A stretch of 64,000 nucleotides of DNA, taken from positions 3,534,001 to 3,598,000 of the forward strand of contig NZ_CP026101.1 of NCBI RefSeq assembly GCF_002902945.1, written 5' to 3'. Each line of letters starts with the position of its first letter. Position 1 is the first letter of the stretch. The DNA is from Paraburkholderia caribensis (GTDB lineage: Bacteria > Pseudomonadota > Gammaproteobacteria > Burkholderiales > Burkholderiaceae). Made by a program: the position numbers and the translations under genes. Below are positions 17,573 to 25,926 of the stretch, piece by piece. Under the pieces are notes generated by a model. It was not told the DNA's origin and did no database searches. It saw nothing but the letters and a program-made list of their open reading frames with translations.

Positions 17573-19698
17573 GCGAAATTGCGCTCCGCGTGCTGGCGGG
17601 CGTCTCCTGATGAATGTCGATCCGGTTGGGCGGGCAGCCCGCTGTTGGGGTGATGGCATGCGGCGTGGCGCGCCCACATGCCGTGAAATGCATCTTCGAG
17701 ATGCCGCGCGAAACGCGGCGCATCGCATAGCGGCGAAGCCAGAAGACGTTGGCGCAACGTGCTTCTGAGCGCTGCCAGTTCATCGCGCTGCGAGCTGAAG
17801 CGCACGGCTTTGTTCAGATAGTCGGCGTCGTCGACAGCGATCCATTCGGGCAAGCCCGTCGTGTTCACGATGCTTTCGCCGACGTGCGATAGAAAGCGTT
17901 CGCCGCGGCGCGTCAGCACGGGCACGCCCATCCACAGCGCTTCGACGCTCGTCGTGCCGCCCGCATACGGGAACGGGTCGAGCGCGATGTCGACGCGCTG
18001 GTAGGCCGCGAGCAGTTCGGCGCGCGGCGACTGGCCTTCGAGCAGCAGACGCGCGCCGTCGATGCCGTGCACGGCGAACCGTTCGAGCGTGGCGCGCTGC
18101 GCGGCTGGATCGTCGAGCTGGCGCGTCTTCAACAGCAGACGCGACCCGGGCACGGCGTCGAGCACGCGCGACCACAACGCGATGACGGCATCGTTGAGCT
18201 TCACCAGATGGTTGAAGCAGCCGAACGTGATCGCGCCGTGTGCGCCGGCGGGCAGAGGACCGGCCTCGATATCGAAAGGCGGCGGCGTGAAGCACAGATA
18301 GCTGTGGGGCAGATGCCATGGCGCTTCGACGAATTGCGACGACTCGTCGAACGGCAACACGTGGCGATCCGCGATCACGTAATCGATCGACGCAAGGCCC
18401 GTCGTCGCGAAGTAGCCTAGCCACGTCGCCTGAACGGGCGCGGGCTTCCGCGCGAACACGGGCAGGCGGTTGTGATTCGTGTGCCCGGACAGGTCGACGA
18501 GAATATCGACCGCGTCGTCGCGGATGCGGCGTGCGCAGGTTTCGTCGTCGAGCCGCGAGACGTCGTGCCACGCGCTGAAGTGCGGCATCAGGCGCTGCGA
18601 TACCGCGTCGTCGCGCTGGCGCGTCGCGTAGGCGACGAGTTCGATGCGTTCCCGGTCGAGATGGCCGAGCACGCTTTCGAGGAAAAAGCCGACGGGATGC
18701 GAGTTCAGATCCCCGGATACGAAGCCGACGCGCAGGCGCTTTTTTATCTCGCTGGCGTGCGGCGGATGTCCGACCCGCAGCACCTTCGCCGACTGACGCT
18801 CGCCGAACGCCCGCGCTTCATCGAACTGCTCGCGCAAGCTCACATCGGGCCGCGTGTTCAGCAACAGCAGCAGATTGCTGTGCGCCTGCGCGAAGCCGGG
18901 ATCAAGCGCGACAGCCTGCCGGTAGCTGGCCGTCGCCTGATCGAGCAAGCCCTGATCGCGCAGCACGTTGCCGAGGTTGTTGTGCAGTGGCGCGCGCCCC
19001 GGTTCCAGCGCGAGCGCGCGCCGGTACGCCTCGGCGGCGCGCGCGGCGCGGCCGTACTTTTCCAGGATGTTGCCGACGTTGTTGTGCGCGTTCGCGTCGT
19101 TCGGATTCAGCGCGAGCGCCTTGATGTAACTGTCGAGCGCGTCTTCGTCGCTACCCAGATCCAGCAACGCGTTGCCGAGATTGATCCAGGCTTGCGCGAA
19201 CTCCGGCTTGAGCTCGACAGCGCGCGTGCAACTGCCGACCGCGGCCAGAGAATCCCCCGCCTGGCGCAGCGCATGGCCGAGGTTGCTGTGCGCTTCCGCG
19301 TAATCGGGCGCGAGCGACAGCGCCGCGCGATATGCAGCAATCGCGCCCTGATGATTGCTCGCGCGTCCGCGCATGTTGCCGAGATTGTTCAGGTAGATCG
19401 CGTTCGGATGCAACTGGATCGACTTTTCGATCAGGTCGATGCCGGCCGGCAGGTTGCCGACGTCGCACACGAGGACGCCGAGAAAATGCAGCGCGTCGGC
19501 ATGCGCGCCGTCGTGCTGGAGAATCAGTTTGTAGCACTCGGCGGCCTCGGCCGTGCGGCCCGCCTGATGATGCGCGAATGCGGCTTGCAGCACGGCGGCG
19601 GCATCGAATGCGGGCGCAGCCGACGACGGCGCGTGCGCCGTCCCGTCCATCTGGACGTCGCCGCTTGAGCGGGATTCGTGGTCGGCAGGCGCTTGCAT
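17569..19698 (-). CDS. TPR protein with SPINDLY/O-GlcNAc transferase-type catalytic domain (copy 4)
   Basis: A 709-residue paralogue and the first of the four in transcription order. After a Ser/Ala/Pro-rich leader of about 30 residues come seven or eight TPRs (to about residue 285), then the catalytic half from about residue 321 with GFVSGDLNSHPVG (His334), FGCFNHLVK and DPFPYAGGTTSVEALWMG. AGGATC lies before the ATG at 19698; the upstream extension overlaps the StrF-like gene and is not protein-like. The FGCFNHLVK and DPFPY variants set it apart from copies 1 and 2, so it may use a different donor or acceptor. Confidence 0.91.
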   Translation of the reverse strand: MQAPADHESRSSGDVQMDGTAHAPSSAAPAFDAAAVLQAAFAHHQAGRTAEAAECYKLILQHDGAHADALHFLGVLVCDVGNLPAGIDLIEKSIQLHPNAIYLNNLGNMRGRASNHQGAIAAYRAALSLAPDYAEAHSNLGHALRQAGDSLAAVGSCTRAVELKPEFAQAWINLGNALLDLGSDEDALDSYIKALALNPNDANAHNNVGNILEKYGRAARAAEAYRRALALEPGRAPLHNNLGNVLRDQGLLDQATASYRQAVALDPGFAQAHSNLLLLLNTRPDVSLREQFDEARAFGERQSAKVLRVGHPPHASEIKKRLRVGFVSGDLNSHPVGFFLESVLGHLDRERIELVAYATRQRDDAVSQRLMPHFSAWHDVSRLDDETCARRIRDDAVDILVDLSGHTNHNRLPVFARKPAPVQATWLGYFATTGLASIDYVIADRHVLPFDESSQFVEAPWHLPHSYLCFTPPPFDIEAGPLPAGAHGAITFGCFNHLVKLNDAVIALWSRVLDAVPGSRLLLKTRQLDDPAAQRATLERFAVHGIDGARLLLEGQSPRAELLAAYQRVDIALDPFPYAGGTTSVEALWMGVPVLTRRGERFLSHVGESIVNTTGLPEWIAVDDADYLNKAVRFSSQRDELAALRSTLRQRLLASPLCDAPRFARHLEDAFHGMWARHAACHHPNSGLPAQPDRHSSGDARQHAERNFA

Positions 19699-19730
19699 CG
19701 GGGATCCTGACGTGACGCGAAACGACGCGC

Positions 19731-20420
19731 TTACACGCCCATGTACTTCTGCATGTAGCGCTCGTAGCCGCCGCGCCACGCGGGGGTGCCGAACGATCCG
19801 CCGCTTTCGTGGACGACGCTCATCGGCCACGTTCCCATGCGCAGTCCGCGCGACTCTGCCTGGCGGCAGAAATCGAGGTCGTAGAAATGGAAGTCGAAGC
19901 GCTCGTCGAAGGTGAGGCCGCTGTCGATCAGGCGCTCGCTATCGGCGGCGAGCAGGAGTCCGTCGAGCAGCTTGCATTCGCGGCCGGGCGGCCCGTAGAT
20001 CGACATGTTCGTGCACGGAAAGCCGCTGCCGTGTCCGACGACACCGCTCAGATATTGAGCGTCGTCGCGTGTGAACGACGCGTCCCTGAAGTACCAGGAC
20101 GGCTGGCCAGGCAAGCGGCGCGTGTTGCCCGCCAGACCGACGATGTCGAATTGCGTGACGGCGTCTCGAATGCGGTCCATCCAGTAGAAGTCGCACAGAT
20201 GCAGGTCGTCGTGCAGGAAGACGAGGATCGCCGGATCGTTGCGGGACTGTTCGATCGCGTAGTTGTAGATCGACGAAAGGCCGGCCCGGTTGTCGTCGAA
20301 CAGCATCAGCTGCGGCGGGCTCGCGTGACGGAACAGCGAAAGCGACCGGCCGAGCGCGGTCTTCTGCGGGAAATCGTCGTAAGAGGCGCGGGTGCCGCAA
20401 ACCAGGCGAATGGGCTTCAT
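19731..20420 (-). CDS. Glycosyltransferase, StrF-like
   Basis: A 229-residue GT-A fold protein. It has an N-terminal strand (RLVCGTRASYDDF), an acceptor/donor core with LVFLHDDLHLCDFYW as the metal-binding acidic motif, and a late DERFDFHFYDLDFCRQA stretch typical of small family-2-like transferases related to StrF of streptomycin clusters. There are no membrane segments. The ATG at 20420 precedes the first strand; its ribosome-binding site is weak. It leads the long leftward operon and the next gene begins 32 bases on. It may extend or cap the glycan started by the TPR transferases. Confidence 0.8.
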   Translation of the reverse strand: MKPIRLVCGTRASYDDFPQKTALGRSLSLFRHASPPQLMLFDDNRAGLSSIYNYAIEQSRNDPAILVFLHDDLHLCDFYWMDRIRDAVTQFDIVGLAGNTRRLPGQPSWYFRDASFTRDDAQYLSGVVGHGSGFPCTNMSIYGPPGRECKLLDGLLLAADSERLIDSGLTFDERFDFHFYDLDFCRQAESRGLRMGTWPMSVVHESGGSFGTPAWRGGYERYMQKYMGV

Positions 20421-20978
20421 CAAAGGAAAATCCAGGAAAAGACGAATGATCCAGCAACAGCGGGGCGCGCCCGCACGGGTGCATGCTGTCGTCACGCAGG
20501 AAGCTACGCCGCTGCCGCCCCGACACCAAACTTCGGATCACGCGACGCATGAACCTTGCCGCCATTCTGGTTGCTACAAGCCGCGCTTGATCGATGGATA
20601 AGGCCATGTAAACGGTCGCTATTCCCCGTACTGTTCAAACGGCCAAACCTCGACCAGCACGCGCGTTAGAAGCGGACTGACAGCTGGATTGACGGCGCCG
20701 GCGCGAAACCCAAGCGCGACATGGGCGCAAGCAAAAACGCAAATGCGCCCTCTGATCAGGTTTGCGAAGCCCGTGACACGCGGCCTTCACGTTGAGACCT
20801 GCGAATTAAGCGTCAAATAGTGGTCTGTTTCCCGGATTAAGGCGCGGCAATCAGCGGTAGTCTCGACGCATCGCTGACAGGCTGCGTCTACCGTGCTCGC
20901 GTACAGGCTACTCAACGGCCTGCAGCCGACCAAAGCCGTGACGCCCACAACAGATTGAATACGGGAGAGTTCGTTTTA
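20421..20978. other. Divergent intergenic region between the two glycosylation clusters
   Basis: About 560 bases between the leftward TPR-transferase operon and the rightward GT2-methyltransferase gene. It must hold promoters for both directions. I searched by eye for sigma-28 and sigma-54 patterns on both strands and found none that are convincing; no sigma-70 pair stands out either. No small gene, tRNA or repeat is evident. Confidence 0.4.
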
Positions 20979-22682
20979 ATGGCAACGGTCAGTATCTTGA
21001 TACCTGCGTACAAACCGCAATACCTCGTGCGGGCGATCATCAGCGCGCAGCATCAGACATTCACAGACATTGAGATTCTCGTGGGCGACGACACGCCCGA
21101 CGGAAATCTGGAAGGAATCGTCAAAGGTGTGAGCGACGCTCGTCTCCACTACTTTCACCACGGCTTTCAGAAGGGCACGCGCAATATCCTTGCACTGTGG
21201 GAGCGCGCGAAAGGCAAATACATCAAGTTTCTCTTCGACGACGACATCCTCTTGCCGACCTCCGTTGAGACGCTGGTCGCCGGGCTGCGTGCCAACCCGG
21301 ATTCGCTGCTGGCCTTTCACGAGCGGGTGTTCGTCGACGCCGACGACAAGGTGACGTCGGCCCCGCCGCGCCTGCTCGCTGATGGCCAGATCGCCCGCAT
21401 TGAACGTGGCTTCCTGGTCCAAAACATGGTGGGCGGGATGAACAACTTCATCGGCGAGCCGAGCAATGTCATGCTGGATCGTGAGCGGTTCGATCCGGCG
21501 CGACTATTCGAATACCGGTCGCAGCGACTTGACTACCTTGGCGATGTGGCGACATATCTGAACGCGTCCGAGCAGGCGCCTATCGTCGCCGTCGGCGGAT
21601 ACTTCAGTGCGTTCAGGCGGCACGCCGAACAGGCCTCCAATCAGTTCAGCCCGCATATCAGCGCAGGACTGTACGAATGGGAACTGATCGCACGTAGTGA
21701 GGCCGCTGCTGGACATCTGAGCGGCGCCGCGCTTGAAGTTGTGAAACGTCAACTCGCGCAACTCTATACGCACTGGGCCGTTCCGTTGCCAGAGATTGCG
21801 CGCTTTGCCGCCAATCTCGACGAACTGGTCGAAAGCAATCCGCTCGAGTTGCTTGATTCGGTCCAGTTCCAGGCAGACCTCGCTCACGCGCGCAAGGCCT
21901 TGACCACGCGTATAGCAGCCCGCAGGAAGGCAGCCTCGGCCTCGCCAGCACAAAAATTCTGCGCGGTCTGCGAGACTCCGGTTGAAGGCTGGATACCCCA
22001 CCCCGAAGCAAATAGCAGCCGCGACTTCATGCAGCAGATGGGTGCGGTCGGCTCCACGCTCGAAAATCATCTATGCCCGCATTGCAACTGCAACGATCGC
22101 GAGCGGCATCTATGGCTGTATCTCGATCGGGCGCAGATCCTCAAAGGCATCGCCCAGAAGCGCATCCTGCACATTGCGCCCGAGGCCGGGATCGAGCGGC
22201 GCGTACGCGCGCTGGCGCCGCTCGAATATGTCGCTGGGGATCTTTCTCCACAAAAGCCCGACCACCGTGCGATCAACGTCGAGCGGATCGACTACCCCGA
22301 CGGCTACTTCGATCTGATCGTCTGCAATCATGTGCTGGAGCACGTCGACAGGCCGGATACAGCGCTCGCCGAATTCACCCGATGCCTCGCACCAGGCGGC
22401 CATCTTGTCGCGCAAACGCCCTATTCGCCGTTACTCAAGCACACGTTTGAGCTCAATGTTTTCCCGTCCAAGCCTTTTGCCACGCGGTACTTCGGGCAAG
22501 GTGATCACGTGCGCCTTTTCGGCAGCGATCTTCTCAGCCGCATTCGCGCAGCAGGATTGAACGGCGACCTGTATCCCCACACGACGGTGCTTGGCGATAT
22601 CGACCCGAACGCCTGGGGCTGCAATGAACGCGAGCCTTTCTTCCTCTTCGCAAAGGGGCCCGCACCGGCATTCCTGAACTGA
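20979..22682 (+). CDS. Bifunctional glycosyltransferase family 2 / SAM methyltransferase
   Basis: A 567-residue fusion. Residues 1-230 form a GT2 domain: VSILIPAYKPQYLVRAI, then VGDDTPDG and FLFDDD, the metal-binding acidic motifs. A linker follows, then two Cys pairs (CAVC and CPHC, about residues 329-370), which suggest a small zinc site. The C-terminal class I methyltransferase domain has a degenerate glycine-rich loop (ILHIAPEAGIERR) and NHVLEHVDRPDTALAEF with the typical post-motif helix. The ATG at 20979 has GGGAGAG about 9 bases upstream. One protein could thus transfer and then methylate a sugar. The methyltransferase half resembles proteins of glycan clusters; substrates are unknown. 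Confidence 0.83.
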   Translation: MATVSILIPAYKPQYLVRAIISAQHQTFTDIEILVGDDTPDGNLEGIVKGVSDARLHYFHHGFQKGTRNILALWERAKGKYIKFLFDDDILLPTSVETLVAGLRANPDSLLAFHERVFVDADDKVTSAPPRLLADGQIARIERGFLVQNMVGGMNNFIGEPSNVMLDRERFDPARLFEYRSQRLDYLGDVATYLNASEQAPIVAVGGYFSAFRRHAEQASNQFSPHISAGLYEWELIARSEAAAGHLSGAALEVVKRQLAQLYTHWAVPLPEIARFAANLDELVESNPLELLDSVQFQADLAHARKALTTRIAARRKAASASPAQKFCAVCETPVEGWIPHPEANSSRDFMQQMGAVGSTLENHLCPHCNCNDRERHLWLYLDRAQILKGIAQKRILHIAPEAGIERRVRALAPLEYVAGDLSPQKPDHRAINVERIDYPDGYFDLIVCNHVLEHVDRPDTALAEFTRCLAPGGHLVAQTPYSPLLKHTFELNVFPSKPFATRYFGQGDHVRLFGSDLLSRIRAAGLNGDLYPHTTVLGDIDPNAWGCNEREPFFLFAKGPAPAFLN

Positions 22683-22890
22683 GCCGGGTGGTTGGACTCG
22701 CAGGGACGCCAACGCATGCCCGCCCTCTTTTCGCCGAATTGACACGTGTTCGCCCCGCTAATTCACCGACTGTCTCTTACGGGTCGGTGACAAACTTGAA
22801 ATAGCCCGCCTTCGACCCTGATTGAAGGCGAAGTTTCCTGCTCCGAGGCGCGAGCACGGACGAAATCGACTCAAGAGGCGGATCCCTTTC

Positions 22891-24132
22891 ATGACCACCG
22901 ATACCTTGTTTGCCCATCCTCACGCGGTGGAAGCCCCGGCACAGCCAGACGCTCGGGCGCTTGCCAGCCACGCCTCGCATAGCGTGTCCGGACTCGGCGC
23001 GCCCGGCAGCCCGATCCCCGTCACGCAGCCCTTCCTGCCGCCGCTCGACGAATTTCAGCCGTACCTCGAGGAAATCTGGGAGCGCAAATGGGTAACGAAT
23101 AACGGCGTCTTCCATCGGGAACTCGAAAAGCAACTGTGCGAGTACCTCGGCATCGAACACCTCTCCCTGTTCTCCAACGGCACGCTGGCGCTCATTACCG
23201 CGTTGCAGTCGATGAAGATCACAGGCGAAGTGATTACCACACCGTTCAGCTTCGTGGCTACAACTCATGCGCTGCACTGGAATGGCATCAAACCGGTATT
23301 TGCAGACATCGACCCCGTCACCATGAACCTCGATCCGGAAAGGATCGAAGCGGCCATCACGCCGCAGACCACCGCAATCTTGCCGGTCCATGTGTACGCA
23401 AATCCGTGCGATGTGGAGCGTATCGAAACGATCGCAGATACCTATGGCCTGCGTGTCATCTACGACGCAGCCCACGCCTTTGGCGTTCGCATTCGCGATC
23501 GCTCGATTCTCGAATACGGCGACATGTCGGTGCTGAGCTTTCACGGCACAAAAGTGTTCAACACGTTCGAGGGTGGTGCAATTATCTGCCGGGACGAGAA
23601 GACCAAGCGTCGCATCGACAATCTTAAGAATTTCGGCTTCGTCGACGAAACGACCGTGGTGGCGCCTGGCATCAACGGAAAGATGAACGAGGTACAGGCC
23701 GCATTCGGCCTCCTGCAATTGAAGTACATGGATCGCGTGCTTGCACAACGCGCGCTCATTGACGAGCGTTACCGCCGGGCATTTCGCAACGTGCCCGGCC
23801 TTGCCATGCATGAGGTGCCCGAATACTGCACTAAGAATTACTCATATTTCCCGCTGCTTGTCCGGCCCGAGTTTCCACTCGACCGCGACGAACTGTACGG
23901 TGAGTTGAGGACGCACCGGATCGCCGCCCGCCGCTATTTTTATCCTCTTATCAGCGAGTTCCCGATGTATCGAGGTCTGCCTTCCTCCGGGGCGCACAAC
24001 CTGCCGGTTTCTACGGAGCTGTCGCGCCAGGTGCTGTGCCTGCCCATCTTCCCGGCGCTCGAGCAAAGCGAACAGGATCGGATCATCGACGTGATCCTTG
24101 CGTGCGCGCACCATAATCGTCGAGCGAGCTGA
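22891..24132 (+). CDS. DegT/DnrJ/EryC1/StrS family sugar aminotransferase
   Basis: A 413-residue PLP enzyme that transaminates 3- or 4-keto-deoxy sugar nucleotides. The internal aldimine lysine is Lys221 in LSFHGTKVFNTFEGG. The substrate/PLP residues TTPFSFVATTHAL and YDAAHAFG (Asp contacting the pyridine nitrogen) are intact. The chain is longer than usual at the N-terminus (a Pro/Ala/His-rich leader of about 45 residues). The ATG at 22891 was chosen as the last start before the conserved core. It follows the GT2-methyltransferase fusion by about 200 bases on the same strand. It probably supplies an amino sugar for this locus. Confidence 0.92.
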   Translation: MTTDTLFAHPHAVEAPAQPDARALASHASHSVSGLGAPGSPIPVTQPFLPPLDEFQPYLEEIWERKWVTNNGVFHRELEKQLCEYLGIEHLSLFSNGTLALITALQSMKITGEVITTPFSFVATTHALHWNGIKPVFADIDPVTMNLDPERIEAAITPQTTAILPVHVYANPCDVERIETIADTYGLRVIYDAAHAFGVRIRDRSILEYGDMSVLSFHGTKVFNTFEGGAIICRDEKTKRRIDNLKNFGFVDETTVVAPGINGKMNEVQAAFGLLQLKYMDRVLAQRALIDERYRRAFRNVPGLAMHEVPEYCTKNYSYFPLLVRPEFPLDRDELYGELRTHRIAARRYFYPLISEFPMYRGLPSSGAHNLPVSTELSRQVLCLPIFPALEQSEQDRIIDVILACAHHNRRAS

Positions 24133-24198
24133 ACGGATGTTTGGCAGTGACGAAGTCGGCGCCTGCCCGACGACCATTCGAACCTCAGAGGCAGGACC

Positions 24199-25173
24199 AT
24201 GAATCGCGACGCAATCGGCGGATACCTTGAACTGGAATTGCCGCCTGGCAACGGCGAACGCTACCCCGGTGCGCAGCGCTTCCAGTCCGCCCGCGCCGCG
24301 CTTCTGGCGTTGCTCGCGGCGCACCCGCCTCAACGTATCTGGATGCCGTGGTACAACTGCGAAACGATGCTCGAACCGCCGGCAATGGCGGGCATCCCGG
24401 TTCATCGATACCAGATCGACCAGCACTTCGAAATCGCCGAAGACATCGTCCTTGGCGAAAATGACTGGCTGCTTTACGTCAACTATTTCGGCGTATGCGA
24501 CGCCCAGGTCGAACGGGTTCTCTCACAATTTCCGCCCACGCAGGTCGTGATCGATAATTCGCAGGCTTTCTTTTCTCCTCCGACTGCCTGCCTCGCAACT
24601 TTGTATTCCCCACGCAAGTTTTTCGGCATTCCAGACGGCGGCTATCTGATAACCGATCTGCCCATTCCGGAACCCGAAGAGCAGGACGGCAGTTCGATCG
24701 AGCGTTTGCAGCCACTGCTGATCCGTATCGATAAAGGACCCGAAGCGGGCTATGAAGGCATTCGGATGGCCCGCGCCACGTTGCGAGGTCAGCGTCCGAA
24801 GCGCATGTCCACGCTCACGCAACGCCTGCTCGCCCATATCGACTATGCCGCCGCGTTCGAGCGCCGCAAGCAGAATTTCGCGCGCTATCACCGGCTGCTT
24901 GGCAACGCGAATGCACTTACATCGCTCGACGCGCGAGCGCGGGCGCCGCTCTGTTACCCCTTTTGGAATCATCGGACGGATCTGCACGCCGCCTTGTCGG
25001 AGCAGCGTATCTTCGTCGCGAAATATTGGCCCAACACGCGCGGCCGCAGCGGCACGCCAAATGACCTCGAGTTCCGGCTATCAACCGAATGCCTCGCGCT
25101 GCCGTGCGATCAGCGTTATGGAGAAAGCGAAATCGATCTGGTGATAGCCGCGCTGCGCGAAGCTGCCGCATAA
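24199..25173 (+). CDS. Degenerate PLP-dependent (DegT-like) fold protein
   Basis: A 324-residue protein whose order of motifs follows the aspartate aminotransferase fold: IWMPWYNCETM, then VVIDNSQAFF (Asp119 where the PLP Asp is expected), then TLYSPRKFFGIPDGGYL, where Lys140 is at the place of the PLP lysine. It is shorter than DegT proteins and overall identity looks low, so catalytic activity is uncertain. AGGACC lies just before the ATG. It is downstream of a genuine DegT gene and ends 2 bases from the convergent WbqC gene. I regard it as a sugar-cluster accessory enzyme of unknown reaction. Confidence 0.65.
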   Translation: MNRDAIGGYLELELPPGNGERYPGAQRFQSARAALLALLAAHPPQRIWMPWYNCETMLEPPAMAGIPVHRYQIDQHFEIAEDIVLGENDWLLYVNYFGVCDAQVERVLSQFPPTQVVIDNSQAFFSPPTACLATLYSPRKFFGIPDGGYLITDLPIPEPEEQDGSSIERLQPLLIRIDKGPEAGYEGIRMARATLRGQRPKRMSTLTQRLLAHIDYAAAFERRKQNFARYHRLLGNANALTSLDARARAPLCYPFWNHRTDLHAALSEQRIFVAKYWPNTRGRSGTPNDLEFRLSTECLALPCDQRYGESEIDLVIAALREAAA

Positions 25174-25175
25174 CG

Positions 25176-25205
25176 CTATTGCGGGCTATTGCGGGCTATT
25201 GCGGG
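25176..25205. repeat. Three 10-bp tandem repeats at the 3' end of the WbqC-family gene
   Basis: CTATTGCGGG occurs three times in succession (25176, 25186, 25196), followed by a degenerate fourth unit (CTGTTGGGGG). On the minus strand the repeats encode the last residues and the TAG stop of the WbqC-family protein. The unit is not a multiple of three, so a change in copy number would alter the C-terminus and possibly the stop. Confidence 0.9.
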
Positions 25206-25925
25206 CTGTTGGGGGAGCAGCGTCGCGCCGGCACGCAATGCATCGACGACCGTCTGTGGAGAGTTCCACATCAGGACGTCGAGAATCGAAAGACCGGGTT
25301 CGAACTGGTACGTGCCAGTGTCATACGTAAAGTGCTCGAAGGACAGAAACTCCAGCGAGATATTGCGTGACGCAAAGTCATCCGGGTCGAACAAGGCCTG
25401 TCCCCCGACGGGATTCACATACCCGCTCGCCCCTAGCGTCGAGCATATGGCGGGCGCCCATCCGCCCGGCGGAAGCTTCTCCGGCAAGCGCAAGTCGAGT
25501 TCGGAGCAAATCCGGTAGTTGAAAGGCAGTCCCAGGTAGTCACAGACGACACGCAACCCACGCACGTTCAGATGCGTCAATTGGTCAATCGTGTCATCCG
25601 CCATCGCGGCCTTCACCAACTCATCAACAGCGCGATAGTACGGCGCCTTCTGCCGGTAGTGACTGAGCTTGCCGAGCACGCTGCGGCGTGTTTCTGCCAG
25701 ATTGAGTACGCGTGCCTCGCTAGTTTTGATCGAGATCGTCGAATTCGACAACGGCACGCTGACGTAATTCCAGCCCTCCTTCGGATGCAAGACCCGATTG
25801 CGATTCATCCAGGTCTTGGGCGTGTACTGCGTGATGTCGAATACCACCCACGCATCCGTGCAGGCAATCAGTGCAAAATGCCCCAGGTACGGAAAGAAAT
25901 ACGGCTGCATGATGCCGAGCTTCAC
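25176..25925 (-). CDS. WbqC family protein
   Basis: A 249-residue protein that starts VKLGIMQPYFFPYLGHF, the hallmark N-terminus of WbqC-like proteins found in O-antigen and other glycan clusters; their biochemical role is not firmly known. Further family marks are PKTWMNRNRV and the NYVSVPL strand. The start is a GTG with GGAG 6 bases upstream, one base after the stop of the preceding DegT-like gene. An in-frame TTG 24 bases earlier has no such site. The C-terminal residues come from the 10-bp tandem repeat and are probably not part of the fold. Confidence 0.87.
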   Translation of the reverse strand: MKLGIMQPYFFPYLGHFALIACTDAWVVFDITQYTPKTWMNRNRVLHPKEGWNYVSVPLSNSTISIKTSEARVLNLAETRRSVLGKLSHYRQKAPYYRAVDELVKAAMADDTIDQLTHLNVRGLRVVCDYLGLPFNYRICSELDLRLPEKLPPGGWAPAICSTLGASGYVNPVGGQALFDPDDFASRNISLEFLSFEHFTYDTGTYQFEPGLSILDVLMWNSPQTVVDALRAGATLLPQQPAIARNSPQ

Positions 25926-25926
25926 A

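Noticed and set aside
22764..22789. Terminator after the GT2-methyltransferase gene
   Set aside because: A 7-bp stem (CACCGAC/GTCGGTG) with a 12-base loop and no T run; too weak to call.
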